A stretch of 64,000 nt of DNA from Streptomyces sp. NRRL F-5122 (lineage in GTDB: Bacteria > Actinomycetota > Actinomycetes > Streptomycetales > Streptomycetaceae): positions 1 through 64,000 of the forward strand of contig NZ_LMWH01000258.1 of NCBI RefSeq assembly GCF_001507435.1, given 5' to 3'. The notes beneath the pieces were generated by a model that was not told where the DNA came from, did not search any database, and saw nothing but the letters and a program-made list of their open reading frames with translations. A program made the position numbers and the translations under genes. This document shows, piece by piece, positions 43,596 through 51,979 of this stretch (the first letter of the stretch is position 1; each line of letters begins with the position of its first letter).

Positions 43596-43709
43596 GACCG
43601 CTGCGTCGACGACTGGGAAGGCGCGATTCCGGAATGCGAATGGGTGGGGCCAGAATTTTCTGAGATCGACCGGCGCCAGGGGCCACGACGTGATTGTTCA
43701 CGGGGATGA
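42981..43709 (+). pseudogene. IS3 OrfB, truncated before the catalytic Glu
   Basis: Starts SELCRFIHAEKANYPIVLLC and has RCTYGVPRIHAELRRLGRRV, LVGDITYLPTAEGWLYHACW (first Asp) and VVHSDRGSEYT (second Asp). The rve domain should continue to a Glu about 35 residues on; instead similarity ends near 43590 and the frame runs into unrelated sequence (IPECEWVGPEFSEIDRRQ). Without the third acidic residue it cannot transpose. Confidence 0.85.
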
Positions 43710-43977
43710 GATGGGTAATTTTCGGGTGGACGACTACATCACCCATCCCGAGCAGATAGCCCAGCTAGTCCGTGAGAATCCACATTACAACGGAGGTCCC
43801 ATTCAGATCGTCACTTGCCATTCCGCCTGCGGTTCCGCCGCGGAGCTCGAGGAAGTCATGGGTGTGAAAATAACCGGTGCGAGCAAGCATCAGGTGGACC
43901 TGGACCCCGCCTTGGGTACCGTTAGGGAGTGGCCGGACGGACCTCACGGCGCCCCGGTACCCTGGGGGATGCAGTAG
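43660..43977 (+). pseudogene. C-terminal tip of a secreted (polymorphic-toxin-like) protein
   Basis: In frame: STGARGHDVIVHGDEMGNFR, VDDYITHPEQIAQLVRENPH, YNGGPIQIVTCHSACGSAAE, LEEVMGVKITGASKHQVDLD, PALGTVREWPDGPHGAPVPW, GMQ, stop. VHG-x(n)-I-x-LV-TCHSACG followed by A-x-x-L-x-x-x-x-G-V resembles a C-terminal domain of large actinobacterial secreted/RHS-like toxins. The body of the protein is missing to the left, replaced by the IS3 fragment. GC is lower than the surroundings. Immunity-like genes follow. Confidence 0.5.
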
Positions 43978-44017
43978 CCGGTAAGATGCAATCAGAAATG
44001 TCGTGATGTCACTCTAT

Positions 44018-44057
44018 CCTTCGGTGGAGAGGAAGGTGCCTTCCTCTCCACCGAAGG
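44018..44057. repeat. Perfect 19-bp inverted repeat overlapping a ribosome site
   Basis: The arm ccttcggtggagaggaagg (44018-44036) is exactly complementary to 44039-44057, with a 2-base tg loop. The right arm contains the GAAGG of the ribosome site gaaggagtc for the gene starting at GTG 44062. In RNA the hairpin would bury that site. It could act as a terminator for the toxin transcript, or as a translation switch. Confidence 0.8.
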
Positions 44058-44061
44058 AGTC

Positions 44062-44496
44062 GTGCCTACTGTCTGGAAATTTCGCATGACGAACGTTGCT
44101 CCCTTGGGGATATTCGGCAGGATCGCGAGTCAGTCCGCCTTTTTGGAACATGCTGACGAGCTCCGGCAGAAGGTGGATGTGATCCTGAAAAAGGAACGGA
44201 GAAAGATCGCACAATACCTTCGCTCCGGCACGCCCATCATTGCACTGATGGGGTTCTCTGAGGACGTTCTGGGTAACAAGTTCTCCCGGTCCGGCGGCAC
44301 CGCCATCATGAGTGATGGTCGGTTCTTCTGGAGGCTCGACACGGCTGACTATGTGGAGCACTACGGGATAGAGCTGCCAGAAGAATTCATTTCTCACGGT
44401 GATTCCGGTCAGTGGGTTGCTCCTGTGCTCTCTCGAGAAGAGGTTGCAGCTGTTGACCGTCACCTGGTCGAGCTTAGGAGAATCGGGACCTTGTGA
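44062..44496 (+). CDS. Probable immunity protein (144 residues)
   Basis: Starts at GTG 44062 with GAAGGAG five bases upstream: PTVWKFRMTNVAPLGIFGRI, then KVDVILKKERRKIAQYLRSG, TPIIALMGFSEDVLGNKFSR, SDGRFFWRLDTADYVEHYGI, VLSREEVAAVDRHLVELRRI. Single-domain alpha/beta protein without signal or membrane segment. No named family recognised. The position right after a toxin tip and before a second small protein suggests a cytosolic immunity protein. GC is lower than the island. Confidence 0.72.
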   Translation: MPTVWKFRMTNVAPLGIFGRIASQSAFLEHADELRQKVDVILKKERRKIAQYLRSGTPIIALMGFSEDVLGNKFSRSGGTAIMSDGRFFWRLDTADYVEHYGIELPEEFISHGDSGQWVAPVLSREEVAAVDRHLVELRRIGTL

Positions 44497-44600
44497 ATCC
44501 TCACCGGCGGCCTCCCCTGGAGAGCCGTACCTGAGCGGGCTCAAGAGGATTCCCGAGCAGGATCGATCCCTGGAATTCATAGACACAGAGGTGGTGCACA

Positions 44601-44885
44601 GTGGTCACATTGGAAGCCGCCCTACTTGCTGCGCAAGAATTCGGATCTCGCACTTTTCCTGAGCTTGATGGATCGAGCTGGGGGTTTCACTTTCGAGGAA
44701 TCTCAAACTCTGGTCTCTATCTGTTCCAAATAACCGTGAATCCATCGGCTCCGGATGGAAGACCGAAATTTGGCGGAAGCCCCGGAGTTGTCGTCAACTC
44801 GACGAGCGGGAATTGCCGCTATGTGAGTGGCCACTCGGAATATAAAGATCTTCTGCGCGAGATAGCTGATAAGGCGCCGCTATAG
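44601..44885 (+). CDS. Imm35-like small immunity protein
   Basis: 94 residues from GTG 44601 (GAGGTGG upstream): VTLEAALLAAQEFGSRTFPE, SWGFHFRGISNSGLYLFQIT, KFGGSPGVVVNSTSGNCRYV, SGHSEYKDLLREIADKAPL. The W-x-F-x-F then G-SP-G-V-V-V-x-x-x-T-G pattern is like Imm35/YrhB-type immunity domains, as I recall them. It lies 100 bases after the other immunity-like gene, and no toxin follows it. Confidence 0.68.
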   Translation: MVTLEAALLAAQEFGSRTFPELDGSSWGFHFRGISNSGLYLFQITVNPSAPDGRPKFGGSPGVVVNSTSGNCRYVSGHSEYKDLLREIADKAPL

Positions 44886-45349
44886 CTGACGACTGCCAGC
44901 CACCCGGAGAATTCCCCCGGCACTGCTGTCTGACAGTCCCTCCTCATGGCAAGGACGGTGGTAGCCGTCGCTGTAAGGCTCGGCACGGGAAGTTTCCGCG
45001 ACGACCATCCCATGCCCCACTGATCACTCAGGCGCGGACGGCCGGTACTCGTACACCATCGGCCGGCTTCCCGACACGACCTGCTCATCGGTCAGCACGG
45101 TGATTGTCGGTCGACTGCCGAGTGCGTCGGTCACAGCAGCCAGGCGTCAGCAGGAATCGGTGGCGGCCGTTCTGTGCTCATTGGCTGTCAAAGCGCTGGG
45201 TGGTCGGTTCGTCGACCAGGCGCACCCGGTCGAACTGCCCGCGCTTGACCGTTGACCGGACGGCTCTGCCGTCAGCAGCCTGAGGCGGGCCGCAGCCTCC
45301 AATGAAAAGGCCCCACCGCAGTCCTGGGCTAAGGGCAATGCCGTTGCAT
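44886..45349. other. No clear gene; possible gene tail
   Basis: A minus-strand frame at 45026-45134 reads ALGSRPTITVLTDEQVVSGS, RPMVYEYRPSAPE, stop, which looks like the true C-terminus of a protein, but it is only 36 residues with no ribosome site. The rest shows nothing on either strand. Treat as intergenic with one remnant. Confidence 0.35.
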
Positions 45350-45724
45350 TTACGGGTTCGTCGGTTGGGGTCTTATGACGAGGACGGCTTGCATGCCGGT
45401 GCGGGTCGGCTGCGGCCAGGCACGATGCTCGGCTCGTCTGAGGTGGTAGTTGGACATCTTGCGTTTCACGACGCGGGGCTGGCTGCGGAGCCTGACAGGC
45501 AGGAGTCGTTCCAGGAGGTCCTGCTCGAGCATCACCAGTGCTCTGACCAGGAGGTCAGGGGGAAATCTGCCCGGCGTGACGGTCACGCTGCGCCGGGCAG
45601 AGCGCAGGGTCTCGGTGAAAGAGACCCGATCAGGGTCCAGGCCACGGGTGGCAGCCGTTCTCAGCATGAGTTCGCGCAGTGCGTGGTGGACCAGGAGGTG
45701 TGCCCAGATCTGCTGGCGGACACC
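45350..45724 (-). pseudogene. C-terminal remnant of an IS4-family transposase
   Basis: Reads QQIWAHLLVHHALRELMLRT, ATRGLDPDRVSFTETLRSAR, PRVVKRKMSNYHLRRAEHRA, WPQPTRTG. The (D)PDRxSFTxTLR and PRVVKRKMSN patterns are typical of the end of Streptomyces IS4-type transposases. The DDE core is missing upstream. One copy of a 38-bp repeat (45737-45774) lies at its broken edge. Confidence 0.75.
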
Positions 45725-45736
45725 GTCGGGTGTCTT

Positions 45737-45774
45737 GCCCCAGAACCGGAATCAGCGTGTTCTTCTGCAAGCCC
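45737..45774. repeat. 38-bp repeat, copy 1
   Basis: Starts gccccagaaccggaatcag and ends tctgcaagccc. It matches the complement of 47491-47528 with one difference, and partly matches 47665-47695 in the same orientation. Copies 1 and 2 face each other around the DUF2716 and SMI1/KNR4 genes. Confidence 0.85.
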
Positions 45775-45897
45775 TTCCGGCCCATTCGACGGAGGTGCGG
45801 AGCGCTGATGACGGGAATCTCTGAAGTCGGTTCTGTCCGCGCTTTCGTGACCGTTCCAGCAGTGAGCTCACTCCAGGCGAGTCGATAGGATCGACCG

Positions 45898-46416
45898 ATG
45901 ATGGAAGAATCCGTGGCCGCCCTGCCAGAGGCTGAGTACCGACGCGTCTGGGACCGCTTCTACGAGGAGTTCAGCTTCCAGCCGAGTGTGAGTTCGCTCA
46001 AATGGCCGGCCATCAAGGAGCCCGCCGCGTCGGTCACCTGGAGCCTGGCTACACTTCCCGACAAACCTGACTACGAGCGTCTGGACCGCCTGGTCGAGGT
46101 GGTCCAGCAGGGCCTGGCCTCCTGCATCGGCCCGCAGGGCACGCTGTTCGCGCTCGACTGGCAGCACACGTCGTACCGCTTTACCCCGCAGGAGGTTGGC
46201 GGCCCTGGGCAACCGGCTTGGCCACTGAGCCCGTACCCCGACGGTGACTACTACATCTACCTTTCGGAAGACTTCCGCATGGGCAGCTTCGGGCATCCTT
46301 GGGAAGAGTCCCTCTGCCTGTTCGGTGAGGTACTCCTCAACTCCGTATCAACGGAGGTCGATAAAGTTCTTGGGCCGTCGATCCGCCGGGCCGGCAAGGT
46401 AGTAGATCCCACCTGA
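45898..46416 (+). CDS. DUF2716-like protein
   Basis: 172 residues: MMEESVAALPEAEYRRVWDR, FYEEFSFQPSVSSLKWPAIK, EPAASVTWSLATLPDKPDYE, LDWQHTSYRFTPQEVGG, YYIYLSEDFRMGSFGHPWEE, SLCLFGEVLLNSV. The W-x-x-F-x-F-x-P-S and DG-D-Y-Y-I-Y-x-x-x-D-F-x-x-G-x-x-x-HPW-E pattern matches the DUF2716 family as recalled. Function is unknown; the family often occurs in toxin-immunity neighbourhoods. AGGATCG precedes the two adjacent ATGs (45898, 45901). Confidence 0.78.
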   Translation: MMEESVAALPEAEYRRVWDRFYEEFSFQPSVSSLKWPAIKEPAASVTWSLATLPDKPDYERLDRLVEVVQQGLASCIGPQGTLFALDWQHTSYRFTPQEVGGPGQPAWPLSPYPDGDYYIYLSEDFRMGSFGHPWEESLCLFGEVLLNSVSTEVDKVLGPSIRRAGKVVDPT

Positions 46417-46430
46417 GCTTGAGTTATGGA

Positions 46431-46715
46431 TCATGGCCTTGCGAGAACGCATGCACGTAGCAATGCGAACGAGGCGCGTCCGTACATGCTCCTTTTGAGC
46501 AGCTTCACGCGGCAGCCATGACCTTCAACGACTCCTGAGCTGTATGGCAGGGTCAGACCGGCCGCCACCGCTTCGAAGTCCTGCCGCATGAAGCTGACGA
46601 ACGATCTGATCCGTCCGAGGCTGGATTGCTCTGCCTCCCGGATCCAGAGACCGAGCATCGTGCCACGGCGATGCCGCACCAGATCCGTAAAGGCGCGAGC
46701 GAAGAGGTGATTTCA
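46431..46715 (-). pseudogene. C-terminal remnant of an ISL3-family transposase
   Basis: Reads MLGLWIREAEQSSLGRIRSF, VSFMRQDFEAVAAGLTLPYS, SGVVEGHGCRVKLLKRSMYG, RASFALLRACVLARP. The AGLTLPxSSGVVEGHxxRxKxxKRxMxGRAxFxLLR motif is the end of ISL3-type transposases. About 80 residues remain. Confidence 0.82.
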
Positions 46716-46751
46716 TTAGGGCTGTCGCTGTGACTAGAGAGCGCTGGTTTC

Positions 46752-47351
46752 TCACATGCCGCGGTCTGGGCCGTACCAAGGTTCGGGGTGTTCGTCGGCA
46801 GGCATAGGGAGGCGCTGCAACTGCACGGGGCCGGGGTAAAAGGCTGAGCTGTTGGGTCCGGTCATGTCTTCGCCGATGAGGTAGCGGTAGAGCCATTCCG
46901 CGAAGCTCATGTGGTGCTCTGCCCAGGTTTCGTCATAGTTCACCAGGAGCCTTGGGGCATCGGTGGCAGCGAGCAGGAAGATGGTCTCTCCTCGGTCGGT
47001 GCTCGCGATCGGCCACAGCCCGTTGCGGGTGCCAAAGCTCAGCTCGTCGAGTCCGAAGAGCTGGCGGGGGTCCTCATCTGCGTCGAGATCGAGGTCGTCC
47101 CACGGCACCTCGGACCACGCCTTGATCTTGCTCCGGATGTCTCGGCCCAGGTTCCACCGCTCTGTCGCAGGGTGGGAGAGGTACAGGTGTCCGTTGATCT
47201 GAAGGGGGGCGAACGCGTCCACAAGGACCCTGTAGTCGGGAGGCAGTTGTATGCCGAGCTCTGCGTGGAGACGGTCCCAGGCAGCTGGGTCCGCATAGCG
47301 GTTCTGGGCCGGGCCGAGCATCGCCATCGCGGCAGCCAGATAGTCAGTCAT
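46752..47351 (-). CDS. SMI1/KNR4 (SUKH) family protein
   Basis: 199 residues, MTDYLAAAMAMLGPAQNRYA, WDRLHAELGIQLPPDYRVLV, DAFAPLQINGHLYLSHPATE, NGLWPIASTDRGETIFLLAA, FAEWLYRYLIGEDMTG. W-x-x-L-E-x-x-L-G-x-x-L-P-x-D-Y and the later W-P-I-A-x-T-x-x-G mark the SUKH fold, a common immunity fold that neutralises nuclease or other toxins. It lies with the DUF2716 gene inside the inverted 38-bp repeats. Intact; no partner toxin nearby. Confidence 0.86.
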   Translation of the reverse strand: MTDYLAAAMAMLGPAQNRYADPAAWDRLHAELGIQLPPDYRVLVDAFAPLQINGHLYLSHPATERWNLGRDIRSKIKAWSEVPWDDLDLDADEDPRQLFGLDELSFGTRNGLWPIASTDRGETIFLLAATDAPRLLVNYDETWAEHHMSFAEWLYRYLIGEDMTGPNSSAFYPGPVQLQRLPMPADEHPEPWYGPDRGM

Positions 47352-47439
47352 GAGTTCCTCGACGGTGTGTGCGCGGCGCGGTCCATCGCGGTGGGCCGCG
47401 TCATATAGGGCCGTACTTTACGGATCACGTCGAGTTGAT

Positions 47440-47660
47440 GACCTTCGCAAGTCTGCGGTAGCAGATCAGGACGGCGGCGATTCCGGCTTAGGGCGTGCAG
47501 AAGAACACGCTGATTCCGGTTCTGGGGCCGATCGTTGTGGTAGGCATCCGCGACTAGGAAGGATGCGGCGCCAGCCGTCACTGTAGAGAATGGCGTCCAT
47601 GACGGCGGTCAGGCAGATCCTGCAGCTCAGCGAGCCGCGTACCACATGACGGCGCACGCG
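47440..47660 (-). pseudogene. Fragments of an IS5-like transposase
   Basis: The minus strand shows CRICLTAVMDAILYSDGWRR at about 47640-47570, like the VMDAILY-x-W-R start of IS5-type transposases, and AAVLICYRRLAKVINST at about 47475-47425, like their A-L-I-C-Y-R-R-L end. The middle is missing and the pieces are in different frames. Copy 2 of the 38-bp repeat lies between them. Confidence 0.5.
47491..47528. repeat. 38-bp repeat, copy 2 (inverted)
   Basis: gggcgtgcagaagaacacg through ggttctggggc, the complement of copy 1 with a single mismatch (C for A in copy 1). Together they flank a 1.7-kb segment. Confidence 0.85.
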
Positions 47661-47664
47661 AATC

Positions 47665-47695
47665 GGACATCAGCGTGTTGTTCTTCTGCACGCCC
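47665..47695. repeat. 38-bp repeat, diverged partial copy 3
   Basis: Contains atcagcgtgttgttcttctg and cacgccc: as copy 1 but with a 3-base insertion and a different left side. It ends 3 bases from the left end of the ISAzo13-like element. Confidence 0.7.
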
Positions 47696-47698
47696 TTA

Positions 47699-49458
47699 GG
47701 GCCCGTAAAGAATCAACGCGTTGGTTTGGTCTTCGTCGTGAGGGTCGCGCCGTGTGCGGTGGCATGGACGAGGAGCCCTGCCAGGGTGTTGAGGTGTGCT
47801 GCTGGGGGCCGGGGTGTGTGTGCGTGCTGGTCCATCAGGCGCCGGATCTCGCTGGTGGTGTGGCGGATGGTGTCCTTGCTGACGGAGAAGAGGTCTGCCA
47901 GCACAGTGGGTGGCAGGGCGAGGTTTTGTTGCAGCACGGTGACCAGGACCCGGTCGGCCAGGTCGAGTTTGGCTTTGCGGCCGCCGCCCGGGGCCCGGCG
48001 TCGTTCACCGCCGTCGCGTCGTGTGGTGGCGTCCTGTTTCTGCAGCTTCTGCCAGTCGGGGGTCAGCGTCTTGGTCAGCTCGGTCAGTGCGGTGCGGGTC
48101 ATGCCGGTCAGTGCGGGGTGTGCCAGAGCACCACGGTCGAAGACCGCCGCCGGCTCGGGCGTTGGTCCGGTGGGGGTGGCCGGGCTGGCGGGGTGGGGGT
48201 GCACGGTGTAGTTCCATTCGCCATGGAAGGCATGTCCGGTAACCGGCACTGCGTTCAGCTCGGCGTCGCTGACCTTCACACCGGTGGGGTAGCTGCCGGG
48301 GTCCAGTTCGGCGTGGACGGTGAGACCGGTGCGGGTGGTGGTCGCGGCGATGCATTTCACGATGACGTCGTGGCTGGTCAGCGGGCGGCCGCGCCAGTTC
48401 ATCGTGATCGCGGAGAACAGCCGGTGCTCGATCCGGTTCCATTTCGATGTGCCCGGAGGCATGTGACAGACGGTGGCGGACAGACCGGTCTCGGCGGCGA
48501 AAGCCGCGAGTTCGGTCTTCCAGGCGCGGGTGCGGTAGCCGTTGGAGCCACCGGCATCGGCCGTGATCAGCAGACGTCTGGCATGGGGGTAGTCGAGGCG
48601 TCCTTGCCCGTTCCACCAGCGGCGGATCGACTCGACTGCGAAGGCCGCGGTGTCGTGATCCGTGCCGACGTTCACCCAGCCGGTGTCAGCCGCCAGGTCG
48701 TAGATGCCATAGGGCAGGGCCTTGCCCAAGGCATCACCGGGGAAGTCATGGACGTCAACCCGCACTGGATCACCGGCCGGCCGCCATTCACGTCCGGCAT
48801 TCTTGAACTCCCCGACGACTTCCTTCTTTTTCGTGTCCACGCTGACCACCGGCTGACCGTCCGCCTGATGGTCCTTGGCCTGGTCGTTGATGTACCGGAA
48901 CTGCGCGTCCCGGTCAGGGTGCTGAGCACCCTCGAGGGTCTTGGCGTTGGCCTGCAGACTGAAACCGTTCTCCCGCAACAACCTGCCCACGGTCGGCGCC
49001 GAGGCGGCATGGCCCTGCCGGGCCAGCTCCCCGGCCAGAGACCGCAGCGATTTAGTGGTCCAGCGCAGCGGCGACATAGGATCGCCCCGCTCATCCGGCT
49101 CGACCAGCGCCAACAGAGCTGGAACGAGCAGCGGGTCAAGCTCCTCGGCGCTCTTGCGACCGCCGCCGTCCCGGCGAACCCGGCCATCGGGCAGCGGGTC
49201 CTCACCGCCCTCCAGCTCGAAGACGCCCTTCCGCACCGTCGTCTCGCTCACCCCTGCGGCACGCGCGACGGCCCGAACCCCACCATGCCCCAGCAGCCGG
49301 GCCTCGGCGGCCAGTGCCAGCCGCTGCTGCCGCTCATTGAGATGAGGGAACAACGCCCCGAACCTCAGGGCAAGTTGGTCACGAACTTCGCTCGGTATGC
49401 GCATACCACACCAACGACAAGGAGACCGCGAAGCAACGTGTTGATTCCTTACGGGCCC
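47699..49458. mobile_element. ISAzo13-family insertion sequence with both ends
   Basis: The left end gggcccgtaaagaatcaac (from 47699) matches the right end read inward from 49458, gggcccgtaaggaatcaac, for about 25 bases with two mismatches. Both outer flanks carry TTA (47696-47698 and 49459-49461), a possible 3-base target duplication. Length is 1.76 kb and a single full-length transposase gene fills it, so it is probably a recent insertion. Confidence 0.8.
47713..49404 (-). CDS. ISAzo13-family transposase
   Basis: 563 residues. The N-terminus LNERQQRLALAAEARLLGHG and GVRAVARAAGVSETTVRKGV is the HTH; the core has VVSVDTKKKEVVGEFKNAGR (first Asp), RRLLITADAGGSNGYRTRAW (second Asp) and PGTSKWNRIEHRLFSAITMN (Glu). 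These are the ISAzo13 hallmarks (VDTKKKE, ADxGGSN, KWNxIEHRLF). It reads full length and probably active. Confidence 0.93.
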   Translation of the reverse strand: MRIPSEVRDQLALRFGALFPHLNERQQRLALAAEARLLGHGGVRAVARAAGVSETTVRKGVFELEGGEDPLPDGRVRRDGGGRKSAEELDPLLVPALLALVEPDERGDPMSPLRWTTKSLRSLAGELARQGHAASAPTVGRLLRENGFSLQANAKTLEGAQHPDRDAQFRYINDQAKDHQADGQPVVSVDTKKKEVVGEFKNAGREWRPAGDPVRVDVHDFPGDALGKALPYGIYDLAADTGWVNVGTDHDTAAFAVESIRRWWNGQGRLDYPHARRLLITADAGGSNGYRTRAWKTELAAFAAETGLSATVCHMPPGTSKWNRIEHRLFSAITMNWRGRPLTSHDVIVKCIAATTTRTGLTVHAELDPGSYPTGVKVSDAELNAVPVTGHAFHGEWNYTVHPHPASPATPTGPTPEPAAVFDRGALAHPALTGMTRTALTELTKTLTPDWQKLQKQDATTRRDGGERRRAPGGGRKAKLDLADRVLVTVLQQNLALPPTVLADLFSVSKDTIRHTTSEIRRLMDQHAHTPRPPAAHLNTLAGLLVHATAHGATLTTKTKPTR

Positions 49459-49637
49459 TTAGCGGCCCCGCAGCTCGCCCGGAGCGCACCAGGCAGGCGA
49501 ACTTGTCCATGCGCTGACCCTCTCTCGTCGGCTCTTCCGGCGGGCGACCCAGCAGTGCCTGCACGCACGCAGTCTGTACGGCGCTGGGGGGAGTTGCGAG
49601 CATAAGGGGATACGCCGGGCAGGTGGGGAGTGGTGTC

Positions 49638-51851
49638 ATGGGTTCGGACGAGATCAGGTCCCAAGGCTTCAGCCTGAAGGAGCTGTTCCGTGAGGTGGCC
49701 TATGAGATCGACTACTACCAGCGTGATTACACCTGGGGGGAAGAGGAAGTCCGCACTCTGCTGAGGGACCTGTGCGGATCGTTCAAGCACTGGTCAACGA
49801 ATCCGGCGTACCTGCGCCGGCCGCACACCGCTCCGCAGTACTTCATGGGACCGTTCGTCTACTACGAGCCATCGAAGAACCGGCGCTACCTCGTCGACGG
49901 ACAGCAACGGTTCGTCACGCTGCATCTGCTCTTCCTGCAACTGCGGCTATCGGCACAGGAACGAGGGGACTTCAGGGCGGTCGACCGGCTCAACCGGGTG
50001 ATCACGACCGACGGAGAGCACTTCTCGGTCGGCATCACCGATCACGAACCCGTCCTGCGGGCTGTCGCCGAGTCCCGTAAGTACGAAACGGGTGCCGGTG
50101 ACTCGCTATCCCGCCGCAATCTGTGGGCACGCAGCCAGCAGATCGAATCCCAGCTCGTGGAAGATCTCGACGCGGAGAACTTTCACCAGTTCACCGAGTG
50201 GCTGCTGGACCGGGTGGTCCTGGTAGGGATCCGGGCGGCCAACTCCGATCACGGCTACCGCATGTTCGAGACGATGAACGACCGCGGGGCCCGCCTCACC
50301 GCCGTGGACCTCCTCAAGAGTCACCTGCTGTCCCACGTCGGAGAAAATGAAGACCAGCTGAACACCCAATGGCAGGAGATGCTCCGGGAACTGGCCACCG
50401 ACCGCGAGGACACCACGGCCGCCTCCCGCTACATCAAAGCCTTCCTCCTGGCCCGCTGCGCACGCGCGGGCCAGGACGACGACCGCCGGCAGATCGACAG
50501 CAACCTCAATGTGTGGGTCCGCCAAAACGCCGCACACCTGGGGCTGGTACCCAAGCGTCCCGACAACTTCTTGCGCTTCGTCCAGGACCTGCTGAAGTCG
50601 GCCAGGCTGTTCCGGCCCTTCCTGGCAGCGGGCCGCGAACTCAAGAAGGACGGCGACCGCCTGGAGACGGTGCTCTTCAACGAACGCAACGGACTCACCT
50701 GCCAGACGGTCGCCATCCTCGCTGCCATCGATCCCGACGACCGACCCTCCGACGCCAAAGACAAAGGACGCCTCGTTGCCGCCTACATGGACCGCTGGTA
50801 CGCCCTCAGGGTCCTGCAGGACCTGCCCGTTCAGTCGGCCGACGCCGACGACCTGGTCCACCACACGCTCGTCCCACTCCTGCGTAGGTGCGACACCGTG
50901 GCCGACGTCGCCTCTGTGCTGAGCAACCTCGTCACACAAGACGGAGGCGCGATACGCGACGCGGTCACTCTGGGGCTGCGGGGCAACAACGCCCATCAGA
51001 TCCGGTACTTGCTGGCCCGGGCCACCGCCTACGTCGAAGAAGCCTGCCAGCGGCCGCACGACGTGCTCGCCTACTTCGACCGGGACCGGTTCCACATCGA
51101 ACACCTGTGGGCGAACCACCACCACCGCGTGGACAAGGAGATACCCGACGCTGTCGTCTTCCGCAGCCGCCGCAACCAACTGGGCGGCCTCGGCCTGCTG
51201 ATGGGGCGTGAAAACTCCAGCATCAACGACCTCCCCCTCAACGACAAGGCCGTCTACTACGCCCGCAGCAATGTCCTGCTGGGCATCATCGCCCCCGGGT
51301 ATGACCAACGAAACCCGCTGCTGCGCGACTTCATTAAGACCCACAAGATCGACAAAGTCCTCAGGTCGTTCGGACCTCGGGAGACGATGACCTCCGTAGT
51401 CCAGACCCGCCAGGAGCTGTATCTGCGCCTGTTCGAACACATCTGGAACCCCGAGCGTCTCGGCATGCCCGTCGTCTTGCCCAGTGAGCACAACGGCTCC
51501 GACGAGCCAGCTGCCCAGGCATGTCCAGTAGCTGCGCCGCGCAGGCCAGCTCCAGGGCGTCGCCGCACGGATGTCGCCAGGATGGTCGCAGCCCACATTC
51601 TCACGCCCGGAACACGCATCGTGCTCACTTACCGATCCACCGATCACTGGGCCACCATCGACGAAGACGGCGGCATCATCCTCACCGCAACCGGAGGCAC
51701 CCCCTACGGCCGGGTGGACGAAGCCGGCGCTGTCGCCCGCGGTACCAAGAGCTGCCAAGGCATGAACGAATGGCACATCGAAGACGAGGCGGGGGTACGC
51801 ATCAGCCTGCGAACCCTGCGCGATCACGCAGCAGCTTCCGGTGCCCTGTAG
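49638..51851 (+). CDS. DUF262-DUF1524-RAMA protein (type IV restriction-like)
   Basis: 737 residues from ATG 49638 (GGTGGGGAG upstream). DUF262: FREVAYEIDYYQRDYTWGEE (about 16-35) and RYLVDGQQRFVTLHLLFLQL (about 82-101), the nucleotide-binding ParB/Srx-like fold of GmrS/SspE-type enzymes. DUF1524: DRFHIEHLWANHHHR (about 484-498), an HNH-like nuclease motif. C-terminal RAMA-like domain: GTRIVLTYRSTDHWATIDED, GGTPYGRVDEAGAVARGTKS, CQGMNEWHIE. Known relatives cut modified phage DNA or are gated by host modification; RAMA domains are linked to modified-base reading. Monocistronic, just right of an IS. Substrate unknown. Confidence 0.88.
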   Translation: MGSDEIRSQGFSLKELFREVAYEIDYYQRDYTWGEEEVRTLLRDLCGSFKHWSTNPAYLRRPHTAPQYFMGPFVYYEPSKNRRYLVDGQQRFVTLHLLFLQLRLSAQERGDFRAVDRLNRVITTDGEHFSVGITDHEPVLRAVAESRKYETGAGDSLSRRNLWARSQQIESQLVEDLDAENFHQFTEWLLDRVVLVGIRAANSDHGYRMFETMNDRGARLTAVDLLKSHLLSHVGENEDQLNTQWQEMLRELATDREDTTAASRYIKAFLLARCARAGQDDDRRQIDSNLNVWVRQNAAHLGLVPKRPDNFLRFVQDLLKSARLFRPFLAAGRELKKDGDRLETVLFNERNGLTCQTVAILAAIDPDDRPSDAKDKGRLVAAYMDRWYALRVLQDLPVQSADADDLVHHTLVPLLRRCDTVADVASVLSNLVTQDGGAIRDAVTLGLRGNNAHQIRYLLARATAYVEEACQRPHDVLAYFDRDRFHIEHLWANHHHRVDKEIPDAVVFRSRRNQLGGLGLLMGRENSSINDLPLNDKAVYYARSNVLLGIIAPGYDQRNPLLRDFIKTHKIDKVLRSFGPRETMTSVVQTRQELYLRLFEHIWNPERLGMPVVLPSEHNGSDEPAAQACPVAAPRRPAPGRRRTDVARMVAAHILTPGTRIVLTYRSTDHWATIDEDGGIILTATGGTPYGRVDEAGAVARGTKSCQGMNEWHIEDEAGVRISLRTLRDHAAASGAL

Positions 51852-51979
51852 TAAAGCCCAGCTAAACACTCTTGACCTGGAAAAGACCCGCGGCGGAGAA
51901 CCTGACGACCACGCCGTCAGCTCAGTAAGGCGAAGGGTCTGGGTAACTCATGGTTCTGACGGCCGATTCGGGGAGGGAT

